DNA from: Pseudomonas khorasanensis
Lineage (GTDB): Bacteria > Pseudomonadota > Gammaproteobacteria > Pseudomonadales > Pseudomonadaceae
DNA length: 64,000 bases
Assembly: GCF_014268505.2 (NCBI RefSeq)
Contig: NZ_JABWQP020000005.1
Span: 1-64,000, forward strand
Reading direction: 5' to 3'
Position 1 is the first letter of the stretch. Every line of letters begins with the position of its first letter. The notes under the pieces are model-generated. The model was not told the DNA's origin and did not search any database. It worked only from the letters and a program-made list of their open reading frames with translations. Below, piece by piece: positions 1 through 8,230 of the stretch. The translations under genes were made by a program, and so were the position numbers.

Positions 1-160
1 TCTCCGCTTTCGACTGAGAAGATCGAACCGTTAAAAGAGCCAAACATCACCGCTCTTTCAACTCCTTCCAGGCTTCGATGATCTGAAGCAAGCCGCTGTC
101 GAAAACCACATAACTCTTTGAATCTCAAGGAGTTTTCCGTTTCGACTGCGCCGGAAGTGG
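1..160 (-). other. Probable 16S rRNA leader (5' transcribed spacer)
   Basis: This is the sequence downstream of the leftward TATAAT promoter, with no open reading frame. At about 28-43 the minus strand reads GGCTCTTTTAACGG, close to the boxA antitermination element (TGCTCTTTAACA) found in rRNA leaders. The gene it leads into is beyond the left edge, so the assignment rests on promoter type, the boxA-like motif and remembered synteny. Confidence 0.5.
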
Positions 161-165
161 GGCGA

Positions 166-193
166 ATTATAGACGTCTGGAATCTGCCGTCAA
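166..193 (-). promoter_or_regulatory. Strong sigma70 promoter, probably of an rRNA operon
   Basis: Read on the minus strand there is a -35 TTGACG (188-193), a 16-base spacer and a perfect -10 TATAAT (166-171), followed by a GC-rich discriminator (TCGCCCC). Such discriminators are typical of stringently controlled stable-RNA promoters. It points off the left end of the window. In PAO1, from memory, the gene next to msrQ is a 16S rRNA transcribed away from it, which fits. The rRNA gene itself is outside the window, so that identity is inferred. Confidence 0.65.
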
Positions 194-196
194 CCG

Positions 197-820
197 TTAA
201 TTTCGCTTTTCCTGCAGATTTAGCCTTTTACCCAGTAAACGCGGGATTCGCTTCATCACTGGCGGCACACGAAGCACCAAAAGCACTGCACCTATAAAGG
301 CATAGATTGCCCACTCTTCAAGATCAGCACGGACAATCCACAGCATATGCAGCAAACCCAACCCCAAAATGACGTACACCAGGCGATGCAGCTTCTTCCA
401 GCGAGCCCCCAAGCGACGCTGGCTATATCGATTGGACGTCACCGCCAGCACCAGCAACCCGAGAAAGCCCAACGCTCCGACAATAATGTACGGCCGCTTG
501 CGCAACTCAATGCCGAGCTGAGACCAGTCGAACCCGAGGATAAAAGCCATATAGCTGAACAGATGCAACGCAACATACGCAAAGCACCAAAGCCCCAACT
601 GCCGACGGACAGCAATCCACCCCGCCCAACCGGTCAGCTTCTGCAGGGGCGTCATGCTCAGAGTGATCAACAGCAACACCAGCGTGCCGAGTCCAAGACG
701 ATCAACCAACACCTTACCCGGATCAGGTCCAAGCAAATCCGCAAATGCCTGATAGAACCACAGCAATGGCCAAATCGCTGCAGCAATGAAAACGCCCACT
801 CGCCAAAACGGATAGCGCAT
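197..820 (-). CDS. msrQ: MsrQ, haem b membrane subunit of the MsrPQ system
   Basis: Integral membrane flavocytochrome-like subunit that passes electrons from the respiratory chain to periplasmic MsrP, which repairs oxidised methionines. The 207-residue protein has about six hydrophobic segments (roughly 8-31, 43-62, 75-96, 111-130, 143-162 and 170-185). It has conserved-looking histidines in ALHLF (about 86), KLHRL (about 144) and GLLHML (about 158), suited to haem ligation. Its start overlaps the stop of msrP (TGATG), so the two are translationally coupled in one leftward operon. Length and order match the YedZ family. Confidence 0.93.
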   Translation of the reverse strand: MRYPFWRVGVFIAAAIWPLLWFYQAFADLLGPDPGKVLVDRLGLGTLVLLLITLSMTPLQKLTGWAGWIAVRRQLGLWCFAYVALHLFSYMAFILGFDWSQLGIELRKRPYIIVGALGFLGLLVLAVTSNRYSQRRLGARWKKLHRLVYVILGLGLLHMLWIVRADLEEWAIYAFIGAVLLVLRVPPVMKRIPRLLGKRLNLQEKRN

Positions 821-1833
821 CAGTAGTTCTTCCGCAAATCGAGCCCTGTATATAAAGAAGCGACTTCATCCGAGTAGCCATTGAACATCTGGGTATCGCG
901 CACGTTCGGCTTGAACAGACTGTTCGGCAAACGGCGTTCGCGTGCCTGGGTCCAGCGCGGATGATCGACCGTGGGATTCACGTTCGCATAAAAACCGTAC
1001 TCGTCCGCCGCAATGCTTTGCCAGGTTGTCTTCGGCTGCTCGCTGACCAGACTGATGCGCACGATGGACTTCACGCTTTTGAAGCCGTACTTCCAAGGCA
1101 CAACCAAACGCAGAGGTGCGCCGTTCTGATTCGGCAGTTCGCGGCCGTACATGCCTACTGCGAGTATCGCCAGAGGATTCATTGCCTCATCCAGACGCAA
1201 GCCTTCGACATAAGGCCAGTCAATCAAAGCGAAACCTGAACGCTGACCCGGCATGCTCTTGGGGTCCTGCAAGGTTTCGAAGCGGATGTATCTGGCCTTG
1301 GAAGTCGGCTCGACCTGTTTGAGCAGCGCCGAGATGGGAAAACCGATCCAGGGAATGACCATCGACCACGCCTCGACACAACGCAGACGATAGATACGCT
1401 CCTCCAGTTGATACGGTTTCATGAAGTCTTCCAGTGCATAACGCCCCGGCTTACCCACCTCCCCGTCTATCACCACGCTCCATGGTTCGGTCCTCAGCGC
1501 GTCGGCATTTGACGCCGGATCGCCCTTTCCGGTGCCAAACTCATAGAAGTTGTTGTAGTGCGTGGCGTCTTTATAAGGCGTGATCGCCTCATCCTTGACG
1601 TTGACAGCACCCCACTGAGTAGAAGGAAGCTTTTCGGCAAACCAGGCCGGCGCCTTACCAGGTTCGACGTCAGGGTAGCGAGCGGCATCCGCCGCACTGG
1701 CCCAGCGCGGCAGGCTGCTCATGGCAATACCGGCAGCAGTGGCGCCGAGCAATTGGCGACGGGAGAGATAAATGGATTCAGGCGTGACATCCGACTCATG
1801 GCAGTCAGATGCTTTGGGGATCTTGATCAACAT
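820..1833 (-). CDS. msrP: MsrP, periplasmic molybdopterin methionine sulfoxide reductase
   Basis: Catalytic subunit that reduces methionine sulfoxide (free or in proteins) in the periplasm using a molybdenum cofactor. The N-terminus carries a twin-arginine export signal (SRRQLLG, arginines about 25-26, then a hydrophobic stretch and WASAADA cleavage region), so it is exported folded. The cysteine in RLRCVEAW (about residue 152) is the expected Mo ligand of the sulfite-oxidase fold. The 337-residue start at 1833 is preferred over an upstream in-frame start at 1869 because it places the Tat motif at the usual distance. Co-transcribed with msrQ. Confidence 0.93.
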   Translation of the reverse strand: MLIKIPKASDCHESDVTPESIYLSRRQLLGATAAGIAMSSLPRWASAADAARYPDVEPGKAPAWFAEKLPSTQWGAVNVKDEAITPYKDATHYNNFYEFGTGKGDPASNADALRTEPWSVVIDGEVGKPGRYALEDFMKPYQLEERIYRLRCVEAWSMVIPWIGFPISALLKQVEPTSKARYIRFETLQDPKSMPGQRSGFALIDWPYVEGLRLDEAMNPLAILAVGMYGRELPNQNGAPLRLVVPWKYGFKSVKSIVRISLVSEQPKTTWQSIAADEYGFYANVNPTVDHPRWTQARERRLPNSLFKPNVRDTQMFNGYSDEVASLYTGLDLRKNY

Positions 1834-1896
1834 GACAACTCCGCAGCTTTGGAGGACAGGTGCACCCATAGACTGCGGAGTATGCGGGAAATTACA

Positions 1897-2760
1897 TCAC
1901 TCGGCGTTTTTGTGACGACGAAGACGCAACAGGTATTGCACCGGGCCGGACGCTGCGTAAGCGAGGAACACCAACAGCAGAATGCGCGGCGGATCGCTGA
2001 ACACAACGGCAAACACCAGCACCACCGCAAGGATCGCCACGAACGGTACGCGCCCTTTCAGATCCAGCTCCTTGAAGCTGTTGTACTTGATGTTGCTGAC
2101 CATGAGCATGCCGGCCGCCGCCACCATCAACGCCACCAGGAACGACATCTTCGAACCCTGGATGCCGTAATCGCTGAACGCCCAGACAATCCCCGCCACT
2201 ACACCTGCCGCTGCCGGACTGGCCAGGCCGATGAAGTAGCGCTTGTCAGCCGTCCCGACTTGCGTGTTGAAACGCGCCAGACGCAATGCTGCGCCCGCTA
2301 CATAAATAAAGGCGACCATCCAGCCGACCTTGCCCATATCGCCCAAAGCCCAGCCGAAGGCCAGCAACGCCGGCGCAACGCCGAAGGCGACCATGTCAGA
2401 CAGCGAGTCATACTCGGCGCCGAAAGCACTTTGGGTGTTGGTCATGCGCGCAACACGACCATCCAGGCCGTCGAGCACCATCGCAACGAATATCGCGATC
2501 GCGGCAAAGGCAAAATACTTGCTCGCATTGACCGAGTCGCCGGCACTCAGTGCCGCTTGGGCGCTCATCGAGTTGATAATCGAATAAAAGCCTGCGAACA
2601 GGTTGGCAGTGGTGAACAGGTTCGGCAGCAGATAGATACCACGATGCCGGACTTTACGACCTTCTGCGTCGTGCCCTTCTTCGATGTGTTCATCGATGGG
2701 CAGCAGGCTTTCGGCGTCAGAAGCCTTGTTCGGCTCTTCGGGACGTTCGCTCATGGACAT
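1897..2760 (-). CDS. pssA: CDP-diacylglycerol--serine O-phosphatidyltransferase
   Basis: Makes phosphatidylserine from CDP-diacylglycerol and L-serine, the first committed step to phosphatidylethanolamine. The CDP-alcohol phosphatidyltransferase signature DG-x2-AR-x8-G-x3-D-x3-D is visible at about residues 95-118 (DGRVAR ... GAEYDSLSD). It is surrounded by hydrophobic segments that continue to the C-terminus, as expected for the membrane-bound type II enzyme. An acidic, soluble N-terminal stretch of about 40 residues precedes the first membrane segment. The start at 2760 (MSMSERPEE) is chosen over a frame opening at 2820; 2754 is also possible. Confidence 0.92.
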   Translation of the reverse strand: MSMSERPEEPNKASDAESLLPIDEHIEEGHDAEGRKVRHRGIYLLPNLFTTANLFAGFYSIINSMSAQAALSAGDSVNASKYFAFAAIAIFVAMVLDGLDGRVARMTNTQSAFGAEYDSLSDMVAFGVAPALLAFGWALGDMGKVGWMVAFIYVAGAALRLARFNTQVGTADKRYFIGLASPAAAGVVAGIVWAFSDYGIQGSKMSFLVALMVAAAGMLMVSNIKYNSFKELDLKGRVPFVAILAVVLVFAVVFSDPPRILLLVFLAYAASGPVQYLLRLRRHKNAE

Positions 2761-2857
2761 TACCTTGCAACAGTTTGAAGAAAATTCGACAGAGGCTTGA
2801 GGACGACAGTTCGGCCACAAACGATGCAGCTTTATACCAGAACCACGGGCTCAAACG

Positions 2858-2884
2858 AAAAAACGCGGCCGAGGCCGCGTTTTT
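2858..2884 (-). terminator. Rho-independent terminator of ilvIHC
   Basis: A near-perfect stem ACGCGGCC / GGCCGCGT with a two-base loop is flanked by A and T runs. On the minus strand it ends in six Ts, 19 bases beyond the ilvC stop. It separates ilvC from pssA. Confidence 0.85.
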
Positions 2885-2902
2885 CATACAAGGGACGCTG
2901 AC

Positions 2903-3943
<1,041 letters not shown>

Positions 3944-3965
3944 TCAGGCCATGCGCTAATTTGGT

Positions 3966-4457
3966 TTAGATGCTGAGTACTTTGTCGCCGCGGGCAATGC
4001 CGGTCACGCCGCTACGGACGGTTTCCAGAATCGATGCGGTGCCAATGGACTGAATGAAGCTGTCGAGCTTGTCGCTGGTACCGGTCAACTGAACGGTATA
4101 CACGCTGGCGCTGACATCGACGATCTGTCCACGGTAAATATCGGTGGTGCGTTTGATCTCGGCGCGCTGGGCGCCAGTGGCCTTGACCTTGACCAGCATC
4201 AGTTCGCGCTCGATGTGAGCGCTTTCCGACAGGTCCACCAGCTTGACCACTTCGATCAGCTTGTTCAGGTTTTTGGTGATCTGCTCGATGACTTCATCGT
4301 GGCCCACGGTGGTCAGCGTCAGACGCGACAGGGTCGGGTCTTCGGTCGGGGCCACGGTCAGGCTCTCAATGTTGTAGTTGCGCTGTGAGAACAGGCCGAC
4401 TACGCGAGACAGAGCGCCGGGTTCGTTTTCCAGAAGCAGGGAAATAATGTGCCGCAT
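3966..4457 (-). CDS. ilvH: Acetolactate synthase III small (regulatory) subunit
   Basis: Regulatory subunit that raises activity of the catalytic IlvI subunit and confers feedback inhibition by valine. It has 163 residues, the usual length. An N-terminal ACT domain (about 1-78, MRHIISLLLENEPGALSRV, with the G-A-L-S loop that binds valine) is followed by the ALS_ss C-terminal domain. It begins two bases after the ilvI stop, so it is part of one operon. An alternative start at 4487 lies inside ilvI and adds residues that do not match the family. Confidence 0.96.
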   Translation of the reverse strand: MRHIISLLLENEPGALSRVVGLFSQRNYNIESLTVAPTEDPTLSRLTLTTVGHDEVIEQITKNLNKLIEVVKLVDLSESAHIERELMLVKVKATGAQRAEIKRTTDIYRGQIVDVSASVYTVQLTGTSDKLDSFIQSIGTASILETVRSGVTGIARGDKVLSI

Positions 4458-4459
4458 GA

Positions 4460-6184
4460 TTAAGTACGCTCCGTCTTGCTCAGCCACATATCGCGCATGG
4501 AGCCGTCTTTGATCTGCATCGGGTAGACGTGCTCACTGGTGTCGACCGAAATATCGATCACCACCAGACGGTCCTTCATGGCGAACGCTTCGGCCATCTG
4601 CGACTTCAAGTCTTTCGATTCGGTGATGCGCACGCCGACGTGGCCGTAGGCCTCAGCCAGCTTGATGAAGTCGGGCAGCGACTCCATGTAGGAGTGCGAG
4701 TGACGGCTGCCGTAGCTCATGTCCTGCCACTGACGAACCATCCCCAGAACACCGTTGTTCAGGATGACGATTTTCACCGGCAAGCCATATTGCAGGCAGG
4801 TCGACAGTTCCTGGATGTTCATCTGGATACTGCCTTCGCCGGTGACGCAGGCAACGTCGTCGTCCGGGAAGCTCAGTTTGATGCCCATCGCCGCCGGCAG
4901 ACCAAAGCCCATCGTGCCCAGGCCACCGGAGTTGATCCAGCGGTTAGGCTTGTTGAACGTGTAGTACTGCGCGGCGAACATCTGGTGCTGACCGACGTCG
5001 GAGGTCACAAAGGCGTCGCCCTTGGTCACTTCGCAGAGGGTTTCGATCACGGTCTGCGGCTTGATCTTGCTGCCGTCGCCCTTGTCGTAAGGGAACAGGC
5101 CGCGATCACCACGCCATTCATCCACCTGCTTCCACCAACTGGCCACGGACTCCTTGTTCGGGGTCTCGCCGATTTCCTTGAGGATCGCGACCATTTCAGT
5201 CAGGACGCTCTCGACAGGGCCAACGATTGGCACGTCGGCCTTGATGGTCTTGGAGATCGAAGCCGGGTCGATGTCGATGTGAATGATCTTGGCGTTCGGG
5301 CAGAACTTGGCCGGGCCATTGATCACGCGATCGTCGAAGCGTGCGCCGACTGCGAGGATCACGTCGGCATGGTGCATCGCCAGGTTGGCGGTGTAGCTGC
5401 CGTGCATGCCGAGCATGCCGATGAACTGGCGATCAGTACCGGGGAAAGCGCCCAGCCCCATCAAGGTGTTCGTCACGGGCAGGTTGAGCATTTTGGCCAG
5501 TTCGGTCAGCGGCGCGGAACCGTTGCCGAGAATCACGCCACCGCCGGAGTACATGACAGGACGCTTGGCCGCCAGGAGCATTTCTGCCGCCTTGCGGATT
5601 TGCCCGGAGTGACCGCGGACGGCCGGGCTGTAGGAACGCAGCTTGGCTTTTTTCGGGAAAATGTATTCGAACTTTTCGGCCGGGTTGGTCATGTCTTTCG
5701 GGATATCGACAACGACCGGGCCCGGACGCCCGGATTGCGCCAGGTAGAAAGCCTTCTTCATGACTTCCGGGATTTCCGAAGCGTGCTTGATCATGAAGCT
5801 GTGCTTCACGATCGGCCGGGAGATACCGATCATGTCGGTTTCCTGGAACGCATCGGTACCGACCATGGTGCTGGGCACCTGACCGGAAATGATCACCATT
5901 GGAATCGAGTCCATATAGGCAGTGGCGATACCGGTGATGGCGTTTGTGGCGCCAGGACCCGATGTCACCAATACCACGCCGGCTTTACCGGTGGCACGGG
6001 CGTAGCCGTCAGCCATATGGGTTGCCGCTTGTTCGTGGCGAACCAGGATGTGGGTCACTTCCGGTTCTTTGAACAGGGCATCGTAAACATGCAGGAGAGC
6101 ACCACCCGGGTACCCGTAGATGTATTTGACGCCTTCGTCACGCAAAAAGCGGACGAGCATCTCACCGCCAGATAAAAGCTCCAC
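4460..6184 (-). CDS. ilvI: Acetolactate synthase III large (catalytic) subunit
   Basis: TPP-, FAD- and Mg2+-dependent enzyme that condenses pyruvate with pyruvate or 2-oxobutyrate at the entry to branched-chain amino acid synthesis. It has 574 residues. The N-terminal domain carries the catalytic Glu in [14 protein letters not shown]. The TPP-binding segment begins GEGSIQMN and ends ILNN in the C-terminal third; GEGS replaces the commoner GDGS. The GTG at 6184 is chosen as start because AGAGGTG lies six bases upstream. A GTG at 6193 overlaps that ribosome site and is less likely. First gene of ilvIHC. Confidence 0.96.
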   Translation of the reverse strand: MELLSGGEMLVRFLRDEGVKYIYGYPGGALLHVYDALFKEPEVTHILVRHEQAATHMADGYARATGKAGVVLVTSGPGATNAITGIATAYMDSIPMVIISGQVPSTMVGTDAFQETDMIGISRPIVKHSFMIKHASEIPEVMKKAFYLAQSGRPGPVVVDIPKDMTNPAEKFEYIFPKKAKLRSYSPAVRGHSGQIRKAAEMLLAAKRPVMYSGGGVILGNGSAPLTELAKMLNLPVTNTLMGLGAFPGTDRQFIGMLGMHGSYTANLAMHHADVILAVGARFDDRVINGPAKFCPNAKIIHIDIDPASISKTIKADVPIVGPVESVLTEMVAILKEIGETPNKESVASWWKQVDEWRGDRGLFPYDKGDGSKIKPQTVIETLCEVTKGDAFVTSDVGQHQMFAAQYYTFNKPNRWINSGGLGTMGFGLPAAMGIKLSFPDDDVACVTGEGSIQMNIQELSTCLQYGLPVKIVILNNGVLGMVRQWQDMSYGSRHSHSYMESLPDFIKLAEAYGHVGVRITESKDLKSQMAEAFAMKDRLVVIDISVDTSEHVYPMQIKDGSMRDMWLSKTERT

Positions 6185-6443
6185 GTTGTTCACCTCTAAA
6201 ACGCCAGAATACCGTCCACAAAAATAGGGGCGGGTCTTAATAGGTTTACTTCTCGGCAGAGCATGAGCGACGGTGGTCGCCGACTACGTCAGCACTGACT
6301 GAGCAAGTATTGGGATCGTCCCAAGTGTTGCGGGCCTTTCCCACCCAGCGCGAGGTAACGCGTTGCGGGTGTAACAGGTCGGCGCGGATGTGCGCCTCAT
6401 GATCTACCGAGTGGGTCTGCTTCTGGCAGTCCCTCTACAGCGG
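6185..6443 (-). other. Putative ilvIHC mRNA leader, about 260 nt
   Basis: This non-coding stretch lies between the candidate promoter at 6451-6479 and the ilvI start. It contains a 38-codon open frame (minus strand, 6400 to 6284) whose last 13 codons include six Ile/Leu/Val. The frame lacks a clear ribosome site, and I see no terminator/antiterminator pair, so I do not call it an attenuator. The long leader is nevertheless where post-transcriptional control would act. Confidence 0.3.
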
Positions 6444-6450
6444 ACTTTGG

Positions 6451-6479
6451 ATTCTTCTGTTTCGCCCTCTGCAAGTCAA
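6451..6479 (-). promoter_or_regulatory. Candidate sigma70 promoter of ilvIHC
   Basis: Minus-strand TTGACT (6474-6479), a 17-base spacer and AAGAAT (6451-6456). The -35 is good and the -10 weak. It would give a leader of about 260 bases before ilvI. No other comparable match was seen in this gap. Confidence 0.35.
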
Positions 6480-6584
6480 GTCGTCTGTTGGGTTAATTGT
6501 GGGTAACCACATGAGAACGCAAGAAAAAACCTGAAAAGCGCTACTCTGTTAGCGTCAATTGCGCATTTTTGCCAAGGAATCAGC

Positions 6585-7001
6585 ATGCGAACGCTCCTCC
6601 TCACTCTGCTGATCGGCCTCAGCCCATGGTGCTCGGCCGCTCAGATCTACAAATGGGTTGATGCCCAGGGTGTCACGCATTTCGGTGCACAGCCGCCACA
6701 GGGTCAGCCGGCCACCTCGGTGCAGACGCCTTCTCCGCCCCCTGCGAAACCTGCACCGATGCCAGGCAGCGGAACGCTGGGTGATCAGAAGGCTATCGAT
6801 GGCAACGTGAAGAAACAGGTCGCCGAACAGCAGGCTCAGCTCAAGGCGTTTTGCGAACAGGCACGCACGAATCTGGCGCAATTGCAGAACAATCCGCGAC
6901 TGAGGGAGGAAGTTGAGGGGAAGCTACGGCGACTCGATGATGGGCAGCGTCAAGAGCGCATCGTCGAAGCACAGAAGCAGATTGCCGAAAATTGCTCGTA
7001 G
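6585..7001 (+). CDS. DUF4124 domain-containing exported protein
   Basis: A 138-residue secreted protein of unknown function. A short signal peptide (about 1-18, ending CSAAQ) is followed immediately by the DUF4124 core IYKWVDAQGVTHF (about 20-33), a motif typical of small periplasmic proteins in pseudomonads. Next come a Pro-rich linker (about 46-62) and a charged, Gln/Arg-rich helical tail (about 70-138) likely to form a coiled coil. A ribosome site (AAGGA) sits just upstream of the ATG. It stands alone, divergent from ilvIHC. No function can be inferred beyond a cell-envelope location. Confidence 0.85.
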   Translation: MRTLLLTLLIGLSPWCSAAQIYKWVDAQGVTHFGAQPPQGQPATSVQTPSPPPAKPAPMPGSGTLGDQKAIDGNVKKQVAEQQAQLKAFCEQARTNLAQLQNNPRLREEVEGKLRRLDDGQRQERIVEAQKQIAENCS

Positions 7002-7006
7002 GTTCC

Positions 7007-7050
7007 GTGTAGGAGCTGTGTAGGAGCTGTGTAGGAGCTGTGTAGGAGCT
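7007..7050. repeat. Four perfect tandem copies of an 11-bp unit
   Basis: GTGTAGGAGCT is repeated exactly four times (7007-7017, 7018-7028, 7029-7039, 7040-7050), directly after the stop of the DUF4124 gene. The unit is the end of the adjacent REP-like element, so it looks like local amplification of that end. Confidence 0.95.
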
Positions 7051-7123
7051 GACGAGTGAAACGAGCCTGCGATCTTTTGATTTGTTTTTTAATCAAAAGA
7101 CCACAGCCTTCGCAGCACCTACA
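7040..7123. repeat. REP-like inverted repeat, GTAGGAGC family
   Basis: Two inverted arms: TGTAGGAGCTG ... CTGCGATCTTTTGAT on the left and ATCAAAAGA ... CTTCGCAGCACCTACA on the right. The same family recurs at 29334-29419 and 47185-47276. It lies between convergent genes and could act as a bidirectional hairpin. Confidence 0.8.
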
Positions 7124-7129
7124 GAGGCT

Positions 7130-7465
7130 TCAGCGCGAAGCCGTGATCAGCAGGTCGAACTCTTTGAGCAGCACCTGCAGCTGACGATCCTTACCCCCAA
7201 GATTGCGTTGGGCAAACACCATCTCGGCCATTTCCTGAATGCCCGAGGCAGTCGGCAGCGGCAGATCCTGCTCCAGGATCAGCTTCATGCGCGGCAGGAA
7301 GATCCATTGCAGCCACTGCTCGAAGTCCAGTGTATCAACCGAAAACGGTTCGACACTGCTTAGGGCTTCAGCCGACGGCTCAACCTCATCCCACCAGCCC
7401 TGGGTGCGCAGCTCTCGCTCGATCAGCAACAGCTGATCGGCGATTTTCGGGAAGCGCACATCCAT
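7130..7465 (-). CDS. YqcC family protein (DUF446)
   Basis: Small soluble protein of 111 residues matching the YqcC/DUF446 family: an N-terminal helix with repeated hydrophobics, a central WLQWIFLPRM segment and ILEQDLPLP. The function of the family is unknown. Its ATG at 7465 overlaps the stop of the upstream TPR lipoprotein gene (TGATG), so the two are coupled. An in-frame GTG at 7468 one codon earlier is possible. The same pair precedes mrcB in P. aeruginosa, from memory. Confidence 0.85.
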   Translation of the reverse strand: MDVRFPKIADQLLLIERELRTQGWWDEVEPSAEALSSVEPFSVDTLDFEQWLQWIFLPRMKLILEQDLPLPTASGIQEMAEMVFAQRNLGGKDRQLQVLLKEFDLLITASR

Positions 7466-8214
7466 CACAGAGAAACCTTGGCCTTCTGCCGGGCCAGCGC
7501 GGCGCCAGCGGAATCGCCTTGTTTCTCACGGGCCTGAGCGATGATTTCCCACAGGCTGGCTTGCAGATCCGGACGACCGTTGGCCATGGTTAGCGCGCGA
7601 CGGGCAAACTGCTCGGCTTGCGGCGCATCGCCCTGGGCCATGCGCACCTGCGCCAGACGGTAAAGCACTTGCGGCTCACGCGGGGCAACGCGTTGCGCAC
7701 GCTCCAGACTGGAAGACGCACCGTTGAGGTCACCACCGGCCTGCTGCTGTTGCGCGGTCGTCAACAGGGCAAGCACCGGGCCGTCCAATTGTTCATCTGC
7801 CGACAGACCTCCGCCACTGCTGGCCGAAGGAATCCCGCTCGGCGTCGACGGCATGCTGTAGCTGCCGGAATTGCTTGGCGCCGATTCAACCGCCGAAGGA
7901 TTGTATGGCCCCGACGTGATACCGCCAGATGCCGGGCCTGGAACGATCGGCGAAGAGCTGATCGGTGTCGACACGGCCGCACCACCGCCCGGCACCATCA
8001 CCACCACACCGGTATCGCCTTGCGGGATAGCTTGTGTCTGGCCTTGCACGGGGCGCTTGACCGTGGTCTGGCGGAAACCGCCATTGGCACCGATGCGTTC
8101 GCTGTTGGACACCGCCGTGCCCGAATCCACCACGGGAATCGAACCACGCTGCACGGTGGAGCAGCCGCTGAGCAAAGCCACGGCTGTCACCGCTGGAATC
8201 AACCACTTGTTCAC
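7465..8214 (-). CDS. TPR-containing outer-membrane lipoprotein
   Basis: 249 residues. A lipoprotein signal peptide ends in the lipobox LLSGC (Cys about 18). A low-complexity Gly/Ser/Pro-rich linker (about 30-135) follows. The C-terminal third (about 140-249) is helical with tetratricopeptide character (ALLTTAQQQQAGGDLNGA, LYRLAQVRMAQGDAPQAEQ). It lies 16 bases after mrcB in the same direction. That position, the lipobox and the TPR fold suggest, as inference only, an accessory role in peptidoglycan synthesis like the lipoprotein activators of class A penicillin-binding proteins. No direct homology to LpoB is claimed. Confidence 0.82.
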   Translation of the reverse strand: MNKWLIPAVTAVALLSGCSTVQRGSIPVVDSGTAVSNSERIGANGGFRQTTVKRPVQGQTQAIPQGDTGVVVMVPGGGAAVSTPISSSPIVPGPASGGITSGPYNPSAVESAPSNSGSYSMPSTPSGIPSASSGGGLSADEQLDGPVLALLTTAQQQQAGGDLNGASSSLERAQRVAPREPQVLYRLAQVRMAQGDAPQAEQFARRALTMANGRPDLQASLWEIIAQAREKQGDSAGAALARQKAKVSL

Positions 8215-8230
8215 TTGAAGCCCTCTTTGC

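Noticed and set aside
4529..6175. A very long open frame antisense to ilvI (about 548 codons)
   Set aside because: It mirrors the high GC third-position bias of ilvI; its translation is rich in His/Arg/Val/Asp with no family resemblance and no ribosome site. Similar antisense frames over ilvC, pgi, pilB and clpB are shadows of the same kind.
6284..6400. Attenuator leader peptide for ilvIHC
   Set aside because: The short frame lacks a ribosome site, a dense Ile/Leu/Val run and a following terminator, so it is reported only as a weak possibility.
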